A DNA stretch of 27,254 bases from JAZGDL01 sp036477795 (GTDB lineage: Bacteria; Planctomycetota; Phycisphaerae; UBA1845): NCBI GenBank assembly GCA_036477795.1, contig JAZGDL010000548.1:1-27254 (forward strand), given 5' to 3'. This document shows positions 14,493 to 23,000 of this stretch, one piece after another. Every line of letters starts with the position of its first letter. The stretch's first letter is position 1. The position numbers and the translations under genes were made by a program. The notes beneath the pieces are model-generated. The model saw only the letters and a program-made list of their open reading frames with translations. It was not told the origin of the DNA and ran no database searches.

Positions 14493-16285
14493 GGTCGGCA
14501 GCTTGGCGTCGATGAATCGGCCAGTGCCAGGCTTTCTCGCACGATGTCGCCCAGATCAACCTGCTGCATGGTTGGTTCCTTGGACCGTGACATTTCCATC
14601 AGATTGCGGATAGTCCGGTCTGCCCGGTTGACCTCCTCGTCGATGATCCCCAGGTACTGGGCCCACTTCTCCTCGTTCTGGGGAACATGGCGCCTCAAGA
14701 GGTAGGCGGCGTTGCGGACCGCCCCCAGCGGGTTGCGCAGCTCGTGTGCAACGCTGGCTGAGACCTGTCCAATGGTCGCCAGCCGCGTATGTCTAACCAG
14801 ATGGCCTCGGGCTTTTTCGAGTTCCGTCTCGACGTGCTCCTTCTCGCGCCGCTGCTGCTCGAGTAGGCGTTCCTGCGCGGCCCGGACCGCTTCCTCGGCT
14901 CGCCGGCGATCGGTAACGTCGTATTTGACGGCGACGAAGTTGATGATCTTGCCATTCTCATCGCGGACGGGCGAGATGGTGCCCTCTTCGTCGTAAAGAG
15001 TTCCGTCCTTTCTCTTGTTGACGAATTGACCGCTCCACACCTGGCCACGTTTGATCCTGCCCCACAACTGCTGGTAAAATGCTTGGTCATGCTTCCCGCT
15101 CTTGATCAGGCGCATGTTTTGCCCGACGGCTTCCTGGCGCGAGTAGCCGGTAATCCGCTCAAACGCGGGGTTGACGTATTGCACCGTCCCCTCGAGGTCA
15201 GTGATGACCACGGCCTCGACGGCCCCGTTGATCGCCGTCGCCAGACGCATACGCTCCTCCTCGGCTCGCCGGCGCTCGGTGACGTCCCGGAACGTGAGAA
15301 CGGCACCTGAGACGTGTCCCTCGACATCTTTGAGGGGCGCACCGCTATCATCAATCACCCGTTTCGTCCCGTCCTTGCTTATCAATGCGGTGTGATTTGC
15401 CAGCCCCACGATGACACCTTCCGCCAGTACCCTTGTTATCGGATTCTCTGCCCGTTGCCCGGTTCTTTCATTAATGATCACAAAGACCTCAGTCAGGGGC
15501 TTACCTATGGCGTCGTCCTGCTTCCACCCGGTCAAGACCTCGGCCACCGGGTTCATGAATCTCACGGAACCCTGCATGTCGGTGGCAATCACCGCGTCAC
15601 CGATGCTCTTGAGCGTCGTGGAAAGCCACGCCTCACTCTCTTGCAGTCGTCGAACCAGCGGATCAGTGACCCGAAGCGTCAGCCCCGCGCCGCCAAGGAC
15701 AAGAAAAACGGTTACGCCACCGGCAGTCAACGCCGCCATCACGAACGGGGCGCGGAGTTCCGCCAAGTCGATCTTGGCCACCACACCCAGGTTCAACACC
15801 GCGACGGGGTGATATGCCGCGACCACTCGTTCGCCCCGGTAGTCCAGCCCGACCAGCGTCCCTTCTTGGCCCGACAGCGCCCGGCGCATCGGCTCGGCCA
15901 ACTCTGATCTCCACGGAATGGGGTCGGGGTCACTCCCATCGCCGTGTCGGTAGGGGAAAAGGAAGACGATCCGGTCACCTTCGCGTTGAGCAACGACGAG
16001 CTCGCCTGTCTCACCAAACCCCGAATAGTGTTCGTGAGCAGCGGCTATCTGAGATAATGTAGCCGCCCTGGCCCCGCCGGGATAATCGTCCTGGCTACGG
16101 ATCGCGTCGAACCGTGCGACCGCCTCCATGAAGTGCGCCTGCCCCCTTGCGATCTCCATCAAGTGGTCCCGCTGCTCTTTAAGCTCGAGTTTGTACAGAA
16201 TCGCCATGGTGACTGCGGCGGTGCAAAACATGCCGCTCGCCATGACGAGAATGGTGGAGACCAGAATCCGCGTGCGATTGCTCAT
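14489..16285 (-). CDS. Membrane PAS sensor histidine kinase lacking its ATPase domain
   Basis: A 598-residue inner-membrane sensor. A first membrane helix (about residues 8-30) and a second near residues 190-212 bracket a periplasmic Cache-like sensor domain. Next come two PAS domains, each ending in a D(V/I)T(E/D)RRRAEE motif, then a coiled coil, then HisKA with H514 in SVAHELRNPLG. The protein ends 84 residues later with the unrelated tail SSTPSCRP, where the HATPase domain should begin (VDLGDIVRESLALA is the normal lead-in). It cannot autophosphorylate unless another ATPase domain acts in trans. The ATG at 16285 fits the first membrane helix; the open frame to 16528 adds 81 residues with no domain signal. 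No good ribosome site was seen. Confidence 0.8.
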   Translation of the reverse strand: MSNRTRILVSTILVMASGMFCTAAVTMAILYKLELKEQRDHLMEIARGQAHFMEAVARFDAIRSQDDYPGGARAATLSQIAAAHEHYSGFGETGELVVAQREGDRIVFLFPYRHGDGSDPDPIPWRSELAEPMRRALSGQEGTLVGLDYRGERVVAAYHPVAVLNLGVVAKIDLAELRAPFVMAALTAGGVTVFLVLGGAGLTLRVTDPLVRRLQESEAWLSTTLKSIGDAVIATDMQGSVRFMNPVAEVLTGWKQDDAIGKPLTEVFVIINERTGQRAENPITRVLAEGVIVGLANHTALISKDGTKRVIDDSGAPLKDVEGHVSGAVLTFRDVTERRRAEEERMRLATAINGAVEAVVITDLEGTVQYVNPAFERITGYSRQEAVGQNMRLIKSGKHDQAFYQQLWGRIKRGQVWSGQFVNKRKDGTLYDEEGTISPVRDENGKIINFVAVKYDVTDRRRAEEAVRAAQERLLEQQRREKEHVETELEKARGHLVRHTRLATIGQVSASVAHELRNPLGAVRNAAYLLRRHVPQNEEKWAQYLGIIDEEVNRADRTIRNLMEMSRSKEPTMQQVDLGDIVRESLALADSSTPSCRP

Positions 16286-16362
16286 GATGGCGCCACTAAT
16301 GTGGGACGAATCTGCTGCACAGACTGATCGTTGTTTCCTGCAACGGAGCCCACCCCCCCACA

Positions 16363-16388
16363 TTGCGGCGTCGCGCGCGACACCGCAA
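16363..16388. repeat. 26-bp GC-rich palindrome
   Basis: 13-bp arms with one mismatch, centred on CGCG. It is probably a dispersed palindromic element; an operator role for the divergent genes is possible but unsupported. Confidence 0.5.
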
Positions 16389-16821
16389 AACGGGGAGCTG
16401 GACATTCTCATGGGACCCTCAACCCTGGAGGAAGCTCTGCGGTGGTTATCGGCAGGCACCGAGCCGGGGGCGAGGTTATGACACTGCACGAACAAGCCGA
16501 CCCTACGTCCGATAGGCAGTCGGGTCAAGGGAATTACTCGCCGTTGGCGCAGCGTGGCCGACGCGGCGACCGGACAAAGGCGAGCGATTCGTGAGGGCAG
16601 AGGTTGATGCTGCGCGGAAACGGGCGCCGAATCATTGTCGCGGAAACGTCAGAGGCCGGATTGGCCCCTTGGAGCTGCCCAATAGGCGCGATTCACGGCG
16701 GCAGAGGTCGTTTTCGCTGGAATCGAGTGGGTCATTGGGGTACGATGGTGGCTTGAGGCTCGATAAATGGGAAATGTCGGGATGTCGGGGGATACGGGAG
16801 CGCTCGGGCCGCTCCATCCCT

Positions 16822-16829
16822 GGTATAAT
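16822..16829 (+). promoter_or_regulatory. Extended -10 promoter of the propeller/cytochrome gene
   Basis: TGGTATAAT has a perfect -10 hexamer with the extended TG. It is about 70 bp before the ATG at 16901. No -35 match is present at the expected distance. Confidence 0.5.
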
Positions 16830-16900
16830 GTCGGGTCGGGGCCGCTGATGCGGGCCGGTGGAGTCGCATGCGGGGTAATCGTGTTGCAAAGGAGGTTCAC

Positions 16901-19849
16901 ATGTACCGGTGCAGGCTGATCGTTTGTTGTATGTGTGTCATGGTTCGCGCAGCGGTGGGCGGGCCGCCGGCAGCGGAAGTGTCGTTCGTGAATTGGGACA
17001 CCGCCCAGGTTCATCCCCTGGATATGACGCCGGACGGGTCGAAGCTGTTGGCGGTCAACACCGCCGATGGGCGACTGGAGGTGTTCGACGTGACGGGGGC
17101 AACACCTGTGTCGGTTGCGTCGGTTCCCGTGGGCGTGGCTCCGGTGTCGGTGCGGGCGCGGACGAATCTTGAAGCGTGGGTGGTCAATCACATATCTGAC
17201 AGCATCAGTATCGTAAACCTGGCGACGTTGAACGTGGTGGACAGCATTTCGACGTTGGATGAACCGACGGACGTGGTTTTCGCCGGCGGCGAGCACCGTG
17301 CTTTTGTCAGTTGCTCGCAGGCGAACACGGTGCAGGTGTTCGACCCGGATAATCGCGCTGCGCCTCCGACCAATGTTCCGATTGACGCGGAGGACCCCAG
17401 GGCTCTGGCGGTCAGCCCCGATGGGCAGACGGTGTACGTCGCCATCTTCGAATCCGGTAACGCGACGACGATTCTGGGGGGTGGGACCGAGGACGGCCCG
17501 CTACTGTTTCCGCCGAACATCGTGAGCCAGGCCGACGGTCCGCACGGCGGGGTGAATCCACCACCGAATGCCGGTGACACGTTCGACCCGCCGATCGGGG
17601 CGTTGCTTCCACCGCCGCCGGCGGTAGGGCTCATCGTGCGCAAGGACGACGCAGGCCGTTGGATGGACGACAACGACGGCGACTGGACGGAAGTGGTTAC
17701 GGGAACGCAGGCCCATCGTTCGGGCAGGCTTGTGGGATGGGACCTGCCGGATCGTGACGTGGCCATGATCGATACGGGGACGCTGCAGGTCAGCTATGTG
17801 TCGCGGCTGATGAACATCTGCATGGCGATGGGCGTGAACCCGGCAACCGGCGAGGTGGCGGTCGTCGGAACCGACGCGATGAATCACGTTCGGTTCCTAT
17901 CTAATGCCAAGGGGCGGTTTCTTCGCGTGAACCTGGCCCGTTTCGTTCCGGGGTCCGACGGTGTGGTGACCGATCTGAATCCGCATCTCGATTATTTGGC
18001 ATCCACTATTCCGCAGGCCATGCGCGATCAGTCCATCGGCGATCCACGAGGCATTGTTTTCAACGCGGCGGGAGCGCGCGGGTACGTGTCGGGGATGGGC
18101 TCGAACAACGTGGTGGTGATCGACGCGAGCGGGGCGCGGTCGGGCTTGGCGCCTACCATCGAGGTGGGCGAGGGGCCGACGGGTTTGGCGCTCGATGAAT
18201 CGCGGAACCGGCTGTACGTGCTGAATCGGTTCGCGGCGTCGGTGTCGGTCGTTGACACGGTCGCGGAGATTCAGGTTGCGCAGGTGCCGTTCTTCGATCC
18301 TACGCCGGATGTGATCAGGACCGGCCGCCGGCATATGTACGACACGCACGAGACGTCGGGGTTGGGACATATCGCGTGCGCCTCATGCCACGTGGACGCG
18401 CGCATGGATCGGTTGGCGTGGGACCTGGGCGATCCTACGGGCACGGTCAAGACGTTTAACCAGAATTGTAATTTCGGCCTCGACCTGGGCGTTCCGTGCG
18501 AAGACTGGCATCCCATGAAGGGGCCGATGCTGACTCAAACAATGCAGGACGTGATCGGCAAGGAGCCGCATCATTGGCGCGGCGATAGTGACGGCATCGA
18601 GCAGTTCAGTCCTGCGTTCGTGGTTCTGCATGGTGATGACGAGATTCCCACGGCGGAAGACATGCAGGAATTCAAGGCCTACCTTGCTACGATTTCGTAT
18701 GGGCCTAATCCGTTCAGGAATCTCGACAACTCGCTGCCGGTCGACCTGTCGCTGGAAGGGCATTTCACGACGGGTCGTTTCGCTCCGGCGGGTCAACCGC
18801 TGCCCAACGGCAACCCGCAACGTGGTTTGGAGGCGTATCTAAGGCCGGGCATCGGTCCGGCCGGCACCAGGTGCGCGTCCTGCCACACGCTGCCCACCGG
18901 AGCGGGAACTAACCTGTACGCTGACAACGGACAAATCATGCCGTTCCCACCCGGCCCCAACGGTGAACAGCATCTGTCGATCATTTCGATTACCGGGTCG
19001 ACCAATGTCAGCATGAAGACGCCGCAGCTTCGCAACGCATACGAGCGCGTGGGATCCGATCTGACGCAGGTTTCGAACAACACCGGGTTCGGGTTCCTGC
19101 ACGACGGGGCGGTGGATTCGATCGCCCGCATGGTGGCGGTGTTCAACGTGCAGTCGGATCAGGAAATCGCCGACATCGTTTCGTTCGTGCTGTGCATGTC
19201 GGGGTCGGACCTGCCCGTGGGGAACGATACAGATGTTCTTGAACTCCGCGGTCCGGACAGCCTGGACACGCACGCGGCCGTTGGCGCTCAGGTCACCATT
19301 ACCGGGAGCAATCGCGACGACGCGCAGACCATCGAGCGGGTCGCTGTGATGCGTACGTTGGCTGACGCCGGCGCTGTGGGGTTGGTGGCCAAGGGTGTGC
19401 TCAACGGCGAAGCGCGCGGCTTTTATTATGACCCGCCGCACGGCATGCAATCCGACCGGGCTATCGAGCAGATGGCTGTGGACGATCTGCGTTTCTCCGC
19501 CGACACGGGTTCGGAGGTGACCTTCACCGTGGTTCCGGCGGGCTCGGCCGTTCGCATCGGCGTGGATCGCGACGAGGATGGGTTTTTCGACCGTGACGAG
19601 ATCGATCTGTGTGCCGATCCGGCTGACGCCGCCAGCGACCCCACGAACGTGGTCGTAACCGGAGATCAGGACACGGACGCGGATGTGGACGTGTTCGATT
19701 TCGCCGGGTTTGCGGCGTGTGCGGCGGACGCGAAAGGCGGCACGTCCGTCGGATGCCGGTGCGCGTTTGATTTCAACACGGATGGAGGGATCGATCTGGC
19801 GGACTTTCAGCAGTTCCAAATCGTGTTCTGCGGGTCGAGCTGCCCGTGA
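16901..19849 (+). CDS. Secreted YVTN beta-propeller / di-heme cytochrome c protein
   Basis: A 982-residue exported redox protein. A signal peptide (about 1-25) leads to a beta-propeller of YVTN type (about 30-470), with blades such as PRALAVSPDGQTVYVA and GLALDESRNRLYVLN. Two heme-c sites follow, CASCH at 493-497 and CASCH at 658-662, within a MauG/cytochrome c peroxidase-like region (KGPMLTQTMQDVIGKEPHHW; KTPQLRNAYERVG; GFGFLHDG). The C-terminus carries two dockerin-type calcium loops (DTDADVDVFDF and FNTDGGIDLADF). GGAGG lies 5 nt before the ATG, so this start is secure. The electron partner is unknown. Periplasmic or surface location is expected because heme c is attached outside the cytoplasm. 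Confidence 0.85.
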   Translation: MYRCRLIVCCMCVMVRAAVGGPPAAEVSFVNWDTAQVHPLDMTPDGSKLLAVNTADGRLEVFDVTGATPVSVASVPVGVAPVSVRARTNLEAWVVNHISDSISIVNLATLNVVDSISTLDEPTDVVFAGGEHRAFVSCSQANTVQVFDPDNRAAPPTNVPIDAEDPRALAVSPDGQTVYVAIFESGNATTILGGGTEDGPLLFPPNIVSQADGPHGGVNPPPNAGDTFDPPIGALLPPPPAVGLIVRKDDAGRWMDDNDGDWTEVVTGTQAHRSGRLVGWDLPDRDVAMIDTGTLQVSYVSRLMNICMAMGVNPATGEVAVVGTDAMNHVRFLSNAKGRFLRVNLARFVPGSDGVVTDLNPHLDYLASTIPQAMRDQSIGDPRGIVFNAAGARGYVSGMGSNNVVVIDASGARSGLAPTIEVGEGPTGLALDESRNRLYVLNRFAASVSVVDTVAEIQVAQVPFFDPTPDVIRTGRRHMYDTHETSGLGHIACASCHVDARMDRLAWDLGDPTGTVKTFNQNCNFGLDLGVPCEDWHPMKGPMLTQTMQDVIGKEPHHWRGDSDGIEQFSPAFVVLHGDDEIPTAEDMQEFKAYLATISYGPNPFRNLDNSLPVDLSLEGHFTTGRFAPAGQPLPNGNPQRGLEAYLRPGIGPAGTRCASCHTLPTGAGTNLYADNGQIMPFPPGPNGEQHLSIISITGSTNVSMKTPQLRNAYERVGSDLTQVSNNTGFGFLHDGAVDSIARMVAVFNVQSDQEIADIVSFVLCMSGSDLPVGNDTDVLELRGPDSLDTHAAVGAQVTITGSNRDDAQTIERVAVMRTLADAGAVGLVAKGVLNGEARGFYYDPPHGMQSDRAIEQMAVDDLRFSADTGSEVTFTVVPAGSAVRIGVDRDEDGFFDRDEIDLCADPADAASDPTNVVVTGDQDTDADVDVFDFAGFAACAADAKGGTSVGCRCAFDFNTDGGIDLADFQQFQIVFCGSSCP

Positions 19850-19982
19850 CGCACGATTCCGAGAGCGCACTGAGGTTGTCTATGCGTATTGGCTGGTTAG
19901 GAGGTTTGGGGTCTTAGTATGACAGCGCTATGATAGAGGACACCCCATGAATGGGGATCGTAAAACCGTGTTCCGACGAACG

Positions 19983-20000
19983 CACGGATTGCAATCCGTG
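19983..20000. terminator. Perfect palindrome between convergent genes
   Basis: CACGGATTGCAATCCGTG is fully self-complementary. It lies between the stops of the propeller gene and the giant gene, 30 bp from the latter. A two-way termination role is inferred. It lacks a T-tract, so a dispersed palindrome is equally possible. Confidence 0.45.
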
Positions 20001-20029
20001 GGCTTTATGAGTGAATTAGCGCTGTCCTG

Positions 20030-23000
20030 TTAGGGGCTTAGAGCGATTTGGAAGGCGGCGAAGTCGTTGAAGTCTACGTCTTGGTCGGCGTCGAAATCGG
20101 AGGCGTCGCAGGCCGGTGGTAGGGTGTTGCCTTGGCCGCTGAAACAGTCCAAAAAGACCGCGAAGTCCCATACGTTGAGGACGCCGTCGAGATTCAGGTC
20201 GCCCGGGAGCATGTTGGTGAAGCCGGGCGTCGGGTTGAAAAGAAACCGCCATTTCTTACCGGCATCGGGCAGCCTGCCGAATGAGACGTCGGAAGCCTGG
20301 GGGCCGAAGATCACGGTATCGACCGGTTGGTTGTTGTTTTCATCGGTGTCGAACAGGCCGATCTCCTCACCAGCCAATGCCAGCCGAAATGACGTGTGGT
20401 TGTCACCCTGTTCGGGGTCGTTGTCAGCCCAAATGATCATGAATTCGTCGGGCCCGAGAGCGGCACCGTCGGGGACCCGCCATTTGGTGGGGTCGGCCAA
20501 GTCGTCGGTGAGGTACATCCCGCCCAGATCGATCGATTCGGTGCCGTAGTTGTAGAGTTCCAGCCAGTCGTCGAATTCATTGAATTCGTCTTCCATGGTC
20601 GTGTCGTTGTCCGCCATGAACTCGTTGATCACCAGTTGGGGCAGCGGCCGGCCGACCGTGTAGGAGTAGATGTTGACGGGAGCGCCCGCGGGGTCGCGAG
20701 AGGTCGCTTCCTGATCGTCACGCGCGGAGACGTAGTAGTTCACAACGGTGCCCCTGGGAAGCGGCGGGATCCGGCCGCTCCAGACGCCGTCACCGGCTTC
20801 GGCGTCGCCGGAAGTGCCGTCGTCGCGAATGGGGAAGGCATCAAATCCCTCGCCGATGCTGGCAAAGAGGGTCACCGAATCGACGGCGGAATCATCCTCG
20901 ACTCGGCAGGTGATGACCACGCTATCCTTTTCGGTCGGGTTAGGCGGGTCGTGGGTGGTGTCGAAGATCGCCGGCGGCTGATTGACGGCGTAGTTCCAGG
21001 TGCCAGGCGAAGGAGCGTCGCGGACAGACCAATTCGCAGAGCCGTCGGGCATTTTTCCTTGGGAGACGTCGGCGGGCTGGGAGCTGTAGGCCGCCACGTC
21101 GATTAGTGTGGCGCCTTCGAAATCGAATAGAGCTACGATTCCGCCGCCCGCAGCCAGTTCGAAACCGGCATGGGTCGGGCCTTGTGCTGTTTGGCTGTCC
21201 GCCCAGAACAGAAGGTGCCCGCCGCCGGGAATCGGAACGTCGAGCGGGATTTGCCACAGGTTCGGAGTCAACGGATCGTTGGTCAGGAACATGCCGCCCA
21301 GATCGACCTCGGTTACGCCGGCGTTGTAGATCTCGATCCAGGGGTCGAATTCAGCAGCTTCGTCCGCGACGGTCCTGGTGTTGGTGGTCATGACCTCGTT
21401 GATGAAAAGGTAGGGGCCGGCGCCGGGGGCGAACGATTCGATTTCCTCGAGCAGGAAAGGCCCGCGGGCGCTTATGAAATCCTTGATGTCGTCCGGTCCC
21501 TGCTCGAAGAATTCGTTTCGCTCCCATCCCAGCTTGTTGACGTCGCGCCGGGCGTCGAAGGCGATGGCGCCGAACACTCCGTCGACGTTCGGGTCCATGG
21601 CTTCGGGGTTGAAAAACGAGTTGATCCATTCAGTCAGTCGCATGGCATGGTAATCCCGAAAAGCGCCAACGCTCATGAGTCGGGTAAGCAGGAGATTGGA
21701 CAGGCCGAAAATGTCGGGCTTGCCCTCGACGCCGAGATTGATGGCGGAGTCCCATGGGGCAGTCAAACCGAAGGTGTGTTGCAAGTCCCACGGGAACGCC
21801 ATCCACTTGTCCTGGGTTGGATCGTGGTAGAGGAAGTGGTTCTTGGTAGCGAAATCGTTATTGCCGGTGAGGATGGCCATGGCGTACCAGTCCAGAAACT
21901 GCGGCAGGTCGAGCATGCGGTGGGCGACAACGGGGAACTCCTCGTCGCTGACGGTGTTCACCGTGGTGATCAGATGGATCAGGTCCTCGTAGGACCCGTC
22001 TTCGTTGGTTTCCTCACCGAAGATCAGATGCACCGCTTCGGGCAGGTTGGGAATCAACTGCATCTCCCCAAAAAGTATGACCTTGTAGAGGTTGCCGCTG
22101 GTGTCCAGTCCGTTGCGGGCGAGGAACCTTTCGTTGATCTGTTCGACATCGAGATACACGCCGCCGAAGGCGCCGTTGAGCATGAGGTGCACCATTTCGA
22201 AGGCGGCCGACGGGGTGCCGATGATGGTGTAGAGACTGTAAGCGAGGGCTTCGCGCATCAGGGAGGCTTCGTCGAACTGGCCCTGAAGATTGACCTTTCG
22301 ACGATTGGCGAAGAGGTTGTCGGCGGAGAATTTGACCTTGAAGTTTTTCTTGGGGAATAATCGCGACAGTTGGCCACGATAGCGCGCCTCGACGTCGGGA
22401 AAGTCGATGCCCGCGTGACTGAAAGCGGCGGGCACGAAGTCATCCGACATTGGGTCGGCGTTGAGGGTCGCCAGGTCCTGCGGCGCGATGGTCAGTTCGT
22501 ATACCGGCAGCAGGGAATCGTGTTTGTCCAGCGCGGTTGCGTTGAGCGTTGCCGCCGGCGCGCTCACGTTGCCCCAGATATCAAACGCACGAACTTCATA
22601 GAAGTATTCAGTACCGACGACAGCGCTGTCGTCGAAGAACCGAGGGGTGCGGACCGGTTCGGTGGCGATCTGCACGAAGGGCCCGTCGGGTGCGTCAGCA
22701 CGGTACACGAAGTAGCCGGCCCAATCGGGTTCCTCGTTGGCATCCCAGATGAGAATATTGCGGTAGAAGCCGCCACGGGCTAAAGGATCTTGCGGTACCG
22801 CGGGTGGTACATCGTCCGGTGTTACGGAGACGACGGATACGGCGGCCAGCAGCGGATCGCCCGCGCCGTCGGCGGCGGAGACGCTGAGCACGCCGTCGTC
22901 GACCCACACGCCGAAGGTGTAATCAATCGCATAGTCCTTTCCGACCGAGGCCACGAGGTCAATCGCAAGGACCACAGGCTCGTTTTCGATGAACACATCG

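Larger units (their letters stand above)
16286..16900. other. Intergenic region between divergent genes
   Basis: No gene is supported. It contains a 26-bp near-perfect palindrome (16363-16388, TTGCGGCGTCGCG with one mismatch in the partner arm) and a probable promoter at 16822-16829. Nothing recognisable was seen at 16400-16740. Confidence 0.5.

Noticed and set aside
16286..16528. N-terminal 81-residue extension of the membrane kinase
   Set aside because: It crosses a dispersed palindrome, has no domain signal, and would place the first membrane helix far from the N-terminus.
18839..19870. 343-residue minus-strand frame over the cytochrome gene
   Set aside because: It is Arg/His-rich with no recognisable motif. 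The plus strand encodes the heme site and dockerin loops there.
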